From Patiria pectinifera (Eukaryota; Echinodermata; Asteroidea; Valvatida; Asterinidae): a DNA stretch of 64,000 nt. The number at the start of each line of letters is the position of its first letter. The first letter of the stretch is position 1. The notes under the pieces are model-generated. The model was not told the origin of the DNA and made no database searches. It was given only the letters and a program-made list of their open reading frames with translations. A program made the translations under genes and the position numbers. The stretch lies in contig CM057140.1 of assembly GCA_029964075.1 (NCBI GenBank), positions 9,318,643 to 9,382,642 of the forward strand, given 5' to 3'. Positions 11,729 through 24,814 of this stretch are shown in pieces.

Positions 11729-14700
11729 ATGGACGAAAAGTCTCCAAGCACGGACGCCGGTCGGAGGAGAGCTCATAACGTGGAGCCGCCGGACGGCGGG
11801 TGGGCCTGGGTGGTGTTGGCCGGTACGTTCTCGTCACAAGCCCTGGCGTTTGGTTTCTACGCTGCTGCGGCCGTCTATGTCCCTGTGTGGATGGATTTCT
11901 TCGACAGCTCAGCGACGGATACGAGCCTGGTTGTTTCACTTTCGTCATTCTTCATGGGTTTTTGGAGTACGTATCCCAAGTTAGTTTCATTTAATCTGCA
12001 AAAACGCCTGTAGTGTACGCCTACATGATACCCATCAATTGTTATGAAGAGTTCATGGTGTGGTTTGGATACCCGCCGCCTTCCGCCGGTCTCAGCGGCG
12101 TCGAAACGGTTTTCAAACGGGGGTCACCAAAAAGGGGCACTTGCTCATCCGTGCTGAAATGTCGATAAGCTTTTTTCACCAGACACTTGGCCTCCGTAAA
12201 ATCAAATAGTGGGGTGGGGTGGGGGGGGGGGGGGGGGGGCTGGTACCATCTTCCAAAGTAGGGGGCGCTCTTCAAAACCAGTCATTATGCAAACTTGTAA
12301 GGGTTTTGGGCTTGGTTTTCATATTCCTCGTTCTTATAAGAACTCTTTACACCATTTTGGGAATTGATTACTGAAAACAAATCCGAAATTTTAGGGCCAG
12401 TTTTATTTTTTCATCTCGAGGGGGCACATTATTTTATGTCCGCAAGAGGTGCACTTGGATAAATCCGTGGCAAGTGCCCCCTGCCCCCCCCCCCGGTTCT
12501 GCCGCCCCTGTTTGATCAGTGCCAATATAATGATGTACGAGTTATTAGGGGAAAAACATATCTTAATTGTTTATGGAATAACGTCTAACGACACTGCAAA
12601 ATCTCCGTCCATTGCATGCTTCAGGCCTTGGATTTCTTTACGTGTTGACAATAGTAGCCATCCAATTGAAGAAAAAAGAGTCATGGATCCGCCGCCGCAG
12701 CGCCACGGCGGGAATCCGTTTGCTAGGTCAAAGTCCACGGTGTTCACGCACGTATCATCAGCCAACAATCCAGCGCCTGCAATTATTCTGTAAATTGGAC
12801 CCCCTCGTGATTTTCGAACCTGACTGTACTAGCCTTTCGCCAAGGCCATCGTGGCTTAACTTGCCGGCATCAGACAAAGCGGCGAAAACGCGAAGCGACT
12901 GGCGCGGGAGACCAGACACGCGAGTGGCGAAGCCACGAGGGCCTTTTCCAACTTGTCAAGAATTTCATATGTTTTTCTTTATAATCTCGATTTTTGCTAC
13001 CCCAAAAGGGTAGCAAAATTCCAACCAATCATGAATCATCAGCCTTTTAGTGCGCGCGTGGCTACTACCCGGACACGTCGACGCGCCCGGATGCTTGCAC
13101 AAAATTTGCTTTCGCAGCTCCGCCGCTCTAAGCCACGATGGCCTTGGCGAAAGGCTAGTACTGTACGGAATACAGAACATGGAATTGAACGTGGACGTAA
13201 AGGAACTTTCGACCGGATTGATAATTTTGGAAAGATCGTTTAAAAGTAGATTGTAACCGTCACACATCAGCTACACCTTGAACATTTTCAGTTTACCTTT
13301 TTTAAGTAGGCTGTTTAGGTTTATATTGCGCGAAATAATTTCGTGGTCCTCAAAATTCGGGTCATTTCAATCAAACCTTTCCTTTAAAAAAAAAAAAAAA
13401 ACCAAGGGTAAAAACACATGTGTTCTGATTTAGGGGACCTGGTTTTACACAGCTATAGATGCGACGCCAGTTTGACGTTGATAGCTTTTGTTTATCACTG
13501 GCATTATTGGCTTCTGGAAATACGTAAGGCAAGGTAAAAATATCTGCCACCGCACTATAGTGCCGCGGCAAAGCGGCGGCAGGTGTAAAAAAAACAGGCT
13601 TTCGTGATATTTTTTTTTGGGGGGGGGAATGCATAAGGCACTGTGTTGGTTATGATACATATGGTGAGTAAATTACAATTACTAAAGTCTGCATGGCGAC
13701 CCCGGTCGAATGTCACCTCTAGTTTATTACATCTCCTTGGTCATTGTTAGGCGTGGTTGCTGGTGTCTTGATCACCCGGTTCAGCGTGAGGTCTGTTTGG
13801 ATCGCTGGGGGCGTGCTGTCATCACTAGGACTGCTGATATCTGCATTTGCCACCAGTACACTCTACTTGACCTTGAGCATGAGTTTGGTAACAGGTAATA
13901 AGAACCGAGACGTCTTCTTCGAACTACTTGAAAATTAAATAAACAAATTAAAATGGCCTCATATTTCAGTCTTCACAAGGCCTTCCTCGGAGGAAATTTA
14001 AAAAAAAATCTTTCTGTTAGGTTGTAAAAAGTAATTAACTGGAAGACGATTTGAACCTGCGCTTTCTTGAACACTCTAATGGTCCCAAACTTGGATATCC
14101 TGCCATGTGATGAAAATCGCAGAGTATATTTTTTCATCGCTTCATTTGTTCATGGACACTGGTCAAAAGCCATTTATCCAAATGTAGGCCTATCACGAGC
14201 CAAGCTACTTATAAAATTGAATTAATCATTTTTTTTTTTAATCTGGAAACAGCTCTCGGTTTCAGCATGTGTGTCAACAGCGGTTTGGTAGTTCTGAGCA
14301 TTTACTTCAAGAAGCGCCTAACTCTGGCATTCGGCATCGCCGCGTCGGGTTTTGCAGCGGGTCAGGTAGCCCTCTCCCCTCTTCTAGACTACCTGATAAT
14401 CGAGTACGGATGGAAAGGGTCTATGGTCATATTAGGCGGCATCATGTTGAATTTGATCGCCGCTGGTGCCCTCATGCGTCCGCTGTCACCCAAGGCGCGC
14501 AGGCCGAGGTTGAAATCGAAGCAGGAGTCCGAGTCCAAGACAAATCCTGCGAGCGATGATTCCATGAAGAACAGTGAGACTGCTCAAAAATCCAGAGAGG
14601 AGGGTTTTATTGATCGGGCACAGTCGAGAACTAGCGGTGACTCTACCTTTTGCTCGGACTCACCAATCGACGACGATTCCGTCAGAGTGTGTTTTGACGA

Positions 14701-16019
14701 CAAGGAGATCTTGTGGCAGAAAACAGACGATGACGAGGAAGCGATGCAGCCGAAAGCAGAAACGCAGGCTGACGTCGGAGACAGATCCCCCGTGGGAGAC
14801 AGCAAACCTCGTGATCTCTGCTCCCTTACGGACTCAGGAGCAACAAACTCTCCCGAGATGAGCAATCCACCATTAAACGCATCGCAGTGCGATTCTAGTC
14901 AATCGTTAGCCGGACGTTGCAGACGACACCTATCCCACTTCCAGTCCTTTATGTTGGACCAGTACGGCCTCTCGGGCTTGTTCCGCAACCCAAGCTTCGT
15001 CCTGACCATACCCATCGGGATGGCTCACGGCTTCGGTTGGGCCTCGGTCGTGTTTCATCTCGACGCCCGTGCTGAGTCTGTCGGCTTGCAGGCCAGCGAG
15101 GGGGCTACATTGCTCACTCTCATGGGCGTAGGAGCCTTTGTTACTTCAATCAGTCACGGATGGTTCGTCGATAAGGGGTATATCTCCCCAATAATCGCCT
15201 ACACCTTGGCCATCCTCTGCAATCTACTAGGCTCCTTCATTCTGCCTCCTCTCGTAACTTTTGGCCCCATGGTCGCGGCCTGTGTGCTCTTCGGTGCGGC
15301 CACCGGTGTGGCAGAACCGATGATCTTCGTGATTCTTCAGGCTCTGGTGCAACCGTCTGAGGTGGCTGGGGCGACCAGTATTGTCCTTGTTTGCTGGGGT
15401 GTTGGAGAAATAATAGGAGGTACTTTAGCAGGTACGGAATCGCTTTGCAGTTTCTTCGGCGGGGCCTATTACAAACTCACCGAGAGTGCCTTTTTGTTAC
15501 TGTACCTTTATAAGTTGAACCATTGCTCTGTGGTTGGACTTTGTCCAGCTCTGGGTTAATTTCTTGCACAAATTAAGAAAGTAGAGGTCCACCCAGAAGT
15601 GGTAAGTTACATCAAGGAAAATAACCTTTCGTTTCTTTTTTATTTTGTTTGAAACAGGTCGGATCTATGACACCCTCGCAAGCTACAACAACGCGTACTT
15701 CATGGCGGGATCCGTGTTTGCCATTGTAGCTATCCTAGCAACCATTATGTTCTTCTTAGAAAAAAGAAAGACTAAGGGAGACAAGAAGCTAGTGAGCAAA
15801 ACTGACGAAGCAGGCACCGGTGAAGCACAGCAAAGGCCTCGTACTGCCGTAGACACACAGGGAGATCGTCTTGATATAAACATTGAGAATGGAGTTGTGA
15901 ATCCCATGTACTCTGGTGCTAGTAACAACGAGGTTCAACAGGGGATACACACTGTAGAACAGCAAGATAAGGAAATGGCTGAAATCAGCCCGGGAAACAA
16001 GGACGAGTCTTCCTGTTAA
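11729..16019 (+). CDS. SLC16-type monocarboxylate transporter, MCT-A (complete, 640 aa)
   Basis: Exons are 11729-11966, 13751-13894, 14253-15431 and 15658-16019. The join is 1923 nt, 640 codons plus stop, with every intron in phase 1. It should be a 12-helix plasma-membrane carrier of monocarboxylates or related solutes. Signatures: PPDGGWAWVV at the start of helix 1 (the MCT motif), YFKKRLTLAFGIAASG at helices 4-5, a long hydrophilic loop rich in Ser/Asp between helices 6 and 7, NPSFVLTIPIGMAHGFGWA in helix 7, and helix 12 in the last exon. Helix 8 reads SHGWFVDKG where MCT-B and -D have GRLSIGWIVDR, so the Arg is lost. The short tail (about 85 residues) has an NPMY motif near residue 602. 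AATAAA at 16081 lies 62 nt after the stop. The substrate cannot be read from sequence; MCT9/12/14-like orphan members are alternatives. Confidence 0.9.
12829..13158. mobile_element. 330-bp MITE with roughly 30-bp perfect TIRs in MCT-A intron 1
   Basis: The ends CTAGCCTTTCGCCAAGGCCA and its reverse complement continue for about 30 bp without mismatch. TA dinucleotides abut both ends. Internally there is a small hairpin GCTACCC/GGGTAGC near 13000. No coding capacity. Confidence 0.85.
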
Positions 16020-18600
16020 ATTTTTAGACACTTTAATAATGGTTATTCGTGCCAAGGAATCGTCAATCAGACAACCACCGAATAAATACAATGATTACAA
16101 CATGATTCAGGGACATACACAACTTACATGCAATTCTAAAGCGTGGTGGATGTTTCACATACAAGGTTGACGAACGGGCCTTTGCTTCATACCGGAGTGT
16201 CTTGATTAATTTGAAATATTCTTACTCCTTAACGTCCTTAAAGAGAGCAAAGTAAAAGTGTGTGGTATGTGGTTTGACAAGTTGTGCGAATTGAAAATGG
16301 TTGAAATTTGAGTAAAAGAAGAGTTCATTAAGGTATCAAACTCTTTTCGCCATAATATAATTTTCTTAAGCTGGAATTAAGAAGTTTACAATTTCTAGTA
16401 TTATGCAAAGTATTAACAACTTTCAAAGGCATCACGTTTATTTTGACATTTTTTGTAAAGGTCGGTAATAAATTCATTTTTGGCTGAATACCACACAATA
16501 GGGCCATCCATGTAACTACTTCAAAATCTTAGAACGAGGCTCTTGATAAAATGAAGTAACATAATATATGAAAGTTAATATGTCGATTTCTAAATAAAAA
16601 AGACGACGTACAGAGTGTAAAATTAATAACTGTTCGAGAGCGCCCTCTAAGCTAGACAACTTCACAATCGACAATGAAATCGAGAAATGTGAGATATGTT
16701 TAGTTTGGAAGCAGTGGCTACCAGTTTGCGTTTTACTCCTCGATATTGTTACATGAAAAACGCCCCCTGTTGGTGGCTGCAAGAGTCAGGTAAAGTTCAT
16801 GATCTCACGATGGGATCTGAGGTTACCAGAGTTTTTGAATTTGAAATGTCTTGGGATATCCTGGCTTACAATAAGGCTTTGTATCCTCGTCAAACAGTTG
16901 GAGGGAACTGGTTCCTTGTTGGGGACCTAAAATAGGCCCGAAATTGCCTATACGCCGGCCAAATCACGATTTGCATGCCCTCAAATTCTCCGGTATCAGA
17001 GTTTTTTGAGGGCCGTGAACTTAAGAATTTGTAAAAAAAAGAAAAAGAAGGATGGAAGCTGTGCAGAGGACTGCGAGCTCGTCTTAGTGTGAAATGTTGA
17101 TGAAATCATGCCCTAAAATGGCTCTATTTTGCAATGGAGCGTAGGGGTCCGTTTTCAAAATGGCGATGGGATTCAGGCCTGCTTTTAGGGATGATCATCT
17201 GTGGATGGAATATTTCTCCTAAAAATCATTAGATAAGCGCCAAAAATTGAACGGAAAATTAAAGATGATGGCATAATTTTTAATTCGACGTGTGTCTAAA
17301 ATATCTTAGAGAGTTTTGAATATTTTTAATAATCTATGGAAGTCTATTTACTCGCCTGCACCCTTAGGGGTGCACACATGTAAATAGGCCTAAATTCATC
17401 CGCTGAGCTCATGAACAAAAGTTATACCCTCAAAATATTCCATATTAGAGAGTTCTGAGAGCCATAAAATTGGGGAATTGAAAAGATATGACGATGAACC
17501 CCTGGCCCGGACTTGGGGCTTCCAAGTTCGGGCATTTTAAATGCAATTTGCCATGTTGTGGAGGGATCGTTTTTCAAGATGGCAACCTTCCCGCTAAGTT
17601 GGGGAAAATAGGGGTCGTGTTCTTTGGGTGAGAATTTCTCGAAAAAAGTCAACAGTCAACCCACCAAAAAATGAAAAGAAAATGAAAGATGACATGTTGA
17701 TCATCATTTTTCTGTGCATCTTAAATACCTTTTGAGTTTTGAGTATTATAAAAAAAAAAATTGAATTATGGGCATTTAGCACTAGTGCAAGGGTGCATCC
17801 TTAGGGTCTATAATGCACAGTCTAGCGCCACCTAGCGTCAAGATCTGGAAACTTTACTAGCTCGCCAATCCTCAGAAGTACAGGGTGTATTAAAAAAAAA
17901 AAGGAAACCCAAATGTAAATGTAAATTAAAAAAAAATATCTAATAAATATTTTCTAATAAAATAATCATGTGAAATGCCAATGTGTCCTCTTTCCAATGA
18001 TACCTTGATTGTGTGTCTGTGGCCACGGATGACTGAGCATTCGTTACCATTGTTTACATTTACATCCGAGTTTTTGTTTGTGTTTATACACCCTGTATAG
18101 TATATAGTGGCGTAAAGCCTAGTCAGGATTTTTTTTCAGTTTGGGGGCACCAGCATTTTATTTGGGGGAGGAAAGGGCACCAAGGTCAGATGCCCAACAA
18201 ATTTGACTTAAATTTTTAGGGGGCCAACAGGCCAGCCAGTTGCTGAAAATTCGAAGGGGGGCCGGGGGGGGGGGGCTGCACCTCATTTCACGCTAGAGGG
18301 CGCTCTTTTTCATATCACAACACTAATAGCTCCATGCTGTATCTAATGGCCGCTGTGGACTTTGCAACTTCGATAAATAATCAGTCTCACTGATTGCTCA
18401 TTTCAGTGCATCTGAAATTTTTATTTCAAAAATGGCGGTTTTAGCAATATTACACGAATGCTGCAGAAAAGCATGCATAGAATAACCAGCTGAGCACGAC
18501 AATAATTATTAACATAAGATAAGCTACGTACGGTGGCACGGAAAAGATGATAATTATGATGATCTAATAAATTATAGAAACTGCCGCAATGACGTTAATT
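16020..18600. other. Intergenic region between convergent MCT-A and MCT-B
   Basis: No supported gene. 17090-17370 and 17560-17830 look like diverged tandem copies (shared TTTCTC, AAATTAAAGATGA, CTTAGGG blocks in the same order). A MITE lies at 17879-18097 and a G-rich low-complexity patch at 18140-18290. Confidence 0.5.
17879..18097. mobile_element. Mariner-like MITE (TA-CAGGGTG ends)
   Basis: The left end TACAGGGTGTATTAAAAA mirrors the right end TTTATACACCCTGTA, flanked by TA as in Tc1/mariner insertions. Internal sequence is AT-rich without coding. Confidence 0.75.
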
Positions 18601-19604
18601 ATTACACAATCGATGATAAACGAGACTATAAATAAACTTAAGTGTTGACAGAAAATAGAGTACGCTCGATTTACACAGCGTTCGCTTTTGAAGCTCTGAA
18701 TGAAATATAATGTACATGTATATTGGTTTACTCGAAAAACTTAGGTTCGAATAATGAATATATTTTACATTTTGACAGGTTTGAAAATGCATGTAAAGTC
18801 CAATATACAGAAATAAGCTTAAATTTTACAGTTGCATTACGCGCACTCCTTGACCTTTCCATAATGAATAACATGCAGCGTTTTAAGCACCTCTATCTAC
18901 CAAACTAATCTAGTAACTGGTTGCGGAAAACGTTTTGAAACCTGATAAAATACATGTTTACTTAAAATTGTTTCACAATACCCTACTGCTCAAGTATATT
19001 TCATAATACAATTTTGAATACTGCACCGTCTGTTGGTAAAATCAACATCTTTGAAAATCAGCCAAACCGCTATTTACATTTTAAAGTCCGCATAGATAAA
19101 GACCCTAGTTTTGCATTCAATTATATACTGAATTTGCTTGGCAATGAGTCACACACAAATTTGGAACAGAGCACGGCAAGTGATATTTATAATACATTTG
19201 ATGTTAATAAAAGAGATATATAGATAGCGTGACTGACTACACTGGTGTCCATTATATTACACTCGAGTATGTTAGAAGTAAGGATACCAGCTATATGCGC
19301 ATCGTCCTAATGTATATACATCACACAAACACACACGATAATGGATAATGGTCAAAATAACTCCTTTTAAAACATGATTTGAACTTTATGTACACAATGC
19401 TTATTTGGCAATATTTTCAAAGGAAAAAAAAGTTGTTTTGACATTTGAATTTGAAGTTTGATAAAGCATAAAATAAGGACTGGCATTACACCCCAAAACA
19501 AATCGGCAATTTAATTCTCGACAAGAAGGTTCTTGTGTCCCCACATCTACTCTAAGACCTCTCATCCACTCTCATCCACTCTCAGAATGGCCAAGTATAA
19601 CTTC

Positions 19605-22600
19605 TCACAAGAACAGCTCTTCAGTTACAATATACCGCTTCTTCCCACCACGTGAATCTTTAGCAACCCTTTCCACACGTTCACTTTTGGGGACCACACC
19701 CTCCTCCACCCCGTCCAAACTACCCTCCACAACCTCTGGTTCACCGCTAGGTCTGTCATCAACTGAAGTACCTAAAATGTAACAGGGATTGCAAAACCCA
19801 CGGTCACTTGTTTGTATCTTCTCGCTAGGTTGGTCATTGCAATGTTCGTCTTCGTCATAATTCTCACTTCCTCTGCCTTGGTTTTGATTGTCCACGGAGT
19901 TTTGGGTGATTTGGGCACAATGGTGGGCCTGTGACACTCCCATCTCACTCCTTGTATACTTACCGGTACTGTCTGTTGCACCATCCCAACACTCACTGCT
20001 CACAGACTCTGGATCGTACGGGTAACTCTCGCTCTCGCTAGTCTCAGCGAAATATAGTTGATTTTCAAAGCCACTATCTTCCTGATCACTTATGCTTTCC
20101 AACACAATATCGATCTTTTCTACACCACCAGGAAACTCGTGTTCAACCGTTCGTGACTCCAGGATCCTACTGACATAATATCTACCTTCATTCCAAGGGT
20201 TTTCAAAACCCACCACACCTTCGTTATCACTTTCGGATGTACTATCGGAATCTTTCGTGCTTAGATTTTCTGTAATTTGTGGACTTGGACCAGTAACACT
20301 GCTCGGTGTCTCATTTTCATCTATTTCTTGTTTGTGCACTTCTGCATGTGTGTCACTTTGGGATGACAGTGTGTTATTTGCATGGTCCTCATCCGAGTCA
20401 TTCTCATTTATTGGGTTTTCAATTCCTAGAGATTCTCCAACATCATTACAACCCTCTCCCAAAGATCCCCCTACCATTTGTCCCTTCAGACTCCATTCAC
20501 TCCCCTCCAGATCGACATCTGCCTCACACACTGACACACTTTCACCCATTATCTCACCCTCGCACTGATCTATCCGTGTCTCAAACCCCTGCCTCATGAA
20601 AAATACCGGATTGACCCTTCCCAAGTCATCATGCTTCGATCCGGCTTGCTCCGGATCTAACTGGTTTGAACTGGGCTGGACCGCTCCTGCTTGTTCCCCG
20701 AAGCTTTTTGTGTGAAGCCCTTGACGTCGTCGTTCAGCTCGCTGGATAAAGTAGATGATGAGCATCAGTGCGGAGCCAGCTGTCATCACAGAGCCCGCAG
20801 CGTAGAAGGAATAGTCGTAGCTTTCGAGCGCATCGTAAAACCAACCTGGAATTTCAAATAAAAGAAAGAAATTACTTTGCATCGCAAACATCAAACTAAC
20901 CGGAACATTTAGCGATCTGTTATCAAAGAGACGCATTGAGAGAGTGTACTGTCAACAGAGTTCAACTGCCAAAATTAAGTGTCAAAGTTGGTTGTGATTA
21001 TTAAGATGCCATTGTACAATCACGATTAAATGTATTTCTTTCAGACCAAATTCATTCCTGCATAGAGGATCTAGAATCCTCTCAGACACATGTAATTTAA
21101 TGGTACCAATCAAATTGCTAGATTTTGATTGCGTGTACCTTGCTTCATCCCAAACCACCATTTTTACACTTGCATATTACCGATCCACAAATTTGTGAAA
21201 TGATGTAACTACTTTTTCTACTTTCCATGCTTCCTTGGTCTTACATTCTACTAATCGTTTCTTACCGGCTAAAGCTCCTCCAGATATTTCACCAATGCCC
21301 CAGGCAAGGAAAAAATACGCCATGGAAGTACTGACCAGCCATGGCTTGACGACAAGTCGAGGGGTCATCATAACAGCGACAGTCGCTGCACCGCTAGATG
21401 CGCCGTGTACCAGCGCCACGGCCACCAACACCTTGAACTCCGTGATGAGAGGAGTTATGAAGGTTGCCAATGCACAGACACCGAAGGTCAAGGTGTAGTA
21501 GAGCTCTGGACGCATCCAGTTCCTGTCCACAATCCATCCTATGGAGAGTCTACCGATGAGACTACCGGCGCCCATCAGGGTTAGAAGCAATGCAGCGTTG
21601 TCTGGCTCGATGTTAATTGATTCAGCTCTTGATACCAAGTGGTAGGTAGTGGACGCCCAACCGAAGCCGTGTGCAACGCCTACAGCCATCAAGACCAGGA
21701 AGCTTGGATTGCGCAGAAGACGGATTAAATCAGAGGATTTTTTGACCAGGGTCTGACTGAGCATGGATGCAGTGCGAGGTCTGCGTCCGGGAATGAAAGA
21801 ATTCCTCCCCCTTTCCTTTGGAAAGTTCCCCAGCGTGGTTATGGCGACTGGTACCCAGACGTTATTGTTCATGGCGGTCATGTCTCCTTCCGAGGTCGAA
21901 GACAGACTCCAAGAATCGGAGTCGGCATATTCGATCCTGTCCTCATCCTCGGCCTCGATTGTCATGGCAACGTCGGGCTCTCCTTGGAATATTGAGCCTT
22001 CTCCCAGAGTTGTGTCACCTTGGGAGCAGACGAAATCTTCGCCGCCAAAAATGGACGGGTTGAGAAACGACAGGCCGTTGCTGCCGACCTCTGTCGATTG
22101 GCAGATCTTGCTGGTTGTTGCATCAGACGTTTTATCCTCAAGTTCGCTCCTTTTGGATTTTTTAGATGACCTCTTTTGCTTTTTGGATACCAGTGGCCTC
22201 ATGAGGGCGCCAGCAGCAACTACGTTAAACACCAGTGCAGATGTTATCATCAGAGAGCCCCTCCATCCGTATTGGTCAATCAAGTACTGGAAGAGAGGCG
22301 GGAGCGCCAGTTGTCCAAGACTGGTTCCGGCCGTTGCCAAGCCCATGGCCAGAGCCAGACGTTTCTTGAAGTACATACCCAAGGCTGTAAAGCCAGCATT
22401 GATGTTCATGCTCATTCCAAAGGCTATGGGATAAAGGAAAAGGAAACAAATCACAAATCCGATCAGTAGTCACTTTTACAGTTAATGTCAATCTGTCTGT
22501 AACCGAAAGCATGGCCCATTTTATTTGCCGACAGGCGTTGGCAAATAAAGTTACGAAATTGCCAATAATGATGGTTACAAGCAAACAAGAGCAGTAACAA

Positions 22601-24814
22601 GGCATCAATTGTACAACGTCTCTCCAATGAGAAATGGAAGTTTCTACTTTGGTAATGCATTTGTCAACATAAGTTATCTTGTTTTCTACAATTCAAGTCC
22701 AAGTTATCGTCGACTTTTTTTGCCGAAGCAAGACGAATTACAGTTAAAGAGAAAGAAATTACCTTAGTTGACCCTCACCTGTGAAAAATCCAAGACTGAT
22801 AATAAGGAATATTATACTAGTCGACTGGGAGGAGACTACCAAACCAACAAACGTCATCGTACCTCCCGCCATAACCGTCACACGGGGTCCAAAGCGCTTA
22901 CATATTGATCCTGAAATCGGACCTAAACAAGGGTAACCAAAAAATTAGAATTTTCATTTTCAGAAGCTGCTATATATCTGAATGATGGAAGTGATTCCCC
23001 CCTTTGTATACTCACTGTTGCCGAGAACGAGATTTTGTGCTGACAAACTAGGTCGAGAAAAACTATCCACAGAAGGGCTAACTTCAATTGATGTTTGGGC
23101 ACGATATAGGACATTTGGTAAACTATCTGCAAACCTACGGCTTGGGTACAAGATCCTCTAAAGTCTATAAAACCCCGCCCATCCATGCAACGACCAAAAA
23201 AAATAAAACCTGTGAAATAAACTGTTAGTTGACTAGCAAATAGATTCATTTTAGTTGATGTAATAAGATACATATATAATCAAGATGAGGATATGTTCGA
23301 ACTTTTCTAAGCACAACAAACTCTCTGCAGCTTTAATATATTTTGTGAATTTACTCTTTTGTTTACATACAAAGGGCGCCCTCGTTTATATGAAGTAGAG
23401 CTAAAGAAATAGCAAAAAAAAAGGGGGCTAGAGCGATTGTCTAGGTCTTCGCCCATTACATTACTATAGGAACAAGCTGACAATAGACGTAGCCGTAGCT
23501 CTGGAAGCCCGTTTCGGACACGACCTATCATTGATAGGTGACTGATGTCCTCTCTGAGTAGTGACCTTTTGACCACAATGAAAACTGGTACCCGGCGGCG
23601 GTTCCGACATCTTGGCCGCTCGCAATCTTTTCAACTCACATTCCGGCTTCCTTTATGTACTTGTTCTATCAATTGTGTTTCCCGCTGCAAAAAGAGAACA
23701 AACTTTCAAGTACATGCTTTTTTTCCCCGTGGGTACACTTATATTAAAACAGTGGGCATAGGCGGTGGAACCTGGGCCCTGGGAAAGGGCAATTTATGGG
23801 GAATTTGTTTTGGTTGTAAACTTTCGAGCTGCGCGCGCTGTACAATTTGCGCCTCAACATTCTAAAACATTCCACCCCTGCCGCCATTGGTTCAATATAA
23901 TATGCCTACCGCACGGTATTTCGCAACATTGCATTTTGAGAGTGTTCTTTTAATGAATAAATTAATTGCATTTTTTTTTTTTTATCATTTTGCCTTTAGA
24001 CGTCCAAAAGGCAGTGGAACGCTCTACGTTGACCATTGGGGTCTTTATTCTATATACTCTTCAACAATAGCCTCTATTGGTACACTTATTTAATTTTCAT
24101 ATAGAAATACAATCAGCCAGTAAAGGTGCATGGCTAAACAGAATAGGAAAATGATGTCGTTTACAAATGCCGAATGAAATGCCAAAAGAGTTGGGCAAAA
24201 TAGACAGAATATGTTTTGTGAAAGAAAATCTCTTTACAACAGGTTCTTGCACTCCACACTCATCGGCCAGAAGGAGAAAGATTAAATTATTCGTGAGATA
24301 AAAAGACATTAATTAAAGTTCAAAACAAAAACACAACGTTTACAATAAACAGAACATAACTTGTATGGCAAATGATTATTGTTACTTGTTTCCCTATTTT
24401 TGTTCTTTTCTTTGTGTACGTACACATTACTTAGATTTTGGGTTTTTTTCTCTCATACCAAACAAGGAGCAGTTTGCATTCAATCTTTCTTGCTCACTGC
24501 ATTCATTGGTCAATTAATGTGAGCATTTCTAGAATAAACGTTTATAGTATGATTTTATGCATTGTATACAATGCCGTGTACTTACTCAATACTCCCATCA
24601 TGAAGGAACAAAGCGAAATAACAAGACTGGTTTCCGCCGCGCTTCCATTGAAGAAAGCTATCCATACGTACACGTAGACGGACACCGAGGCAAGGAAACC
24701 AACGGTCATGAACTGAGTGACGAAAACACTGCACAGGACCACCCAAGCCCAACCCGAATCTGGCGGCTCTGGCTCCAATTCCATGGCCGCATTTTCTTTC
24801 CTTTTGCGACCCAT
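19605..24814 (-). CDS. SLC16-type monocarboxylate transporter, MCT-B (complete, 923 aa, long C-terminal tail)
   Basis: Exons are 24814-24586, 22922-22779, 22423-21266 and 20845-19605. They total 2772 nt, with all introns in phase 1. The N-terminus is MGRKRKENAAMELEPEPPDS followed by the GWAWVV helix 1 motif. YFKKRLALAMGLATAG marks helices 4-5. A cytoplasmic loop of about 160 residues (roughly 201-362) begins with a basic cluster KKQKRSSKKSKR and continues acidic. Helix 8 keeps GRLSIGWIVDR, the Arg/Asp pair expected in the family. Helix 12 is at about 523-545. The remaining 380 residues form an acidic, Ser-rich tail, far longer than usual for SLC16, with recurrent motifs: RVNPVF, IENPI, FENPW, FENQLYF and NPCY at about 863-866. 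Possible poly(A) signal ATTAAA at 19515-19510. Complete and apparently functional; substrate unknown. Confidence 0.92.

Noticed and set aside
21763..22434. 223-codon open frame on the plus strand
   Set aside because: Antisense shadow of MCT-B exon 3; the same shadow appears opposite MCT-C and MCT-D.
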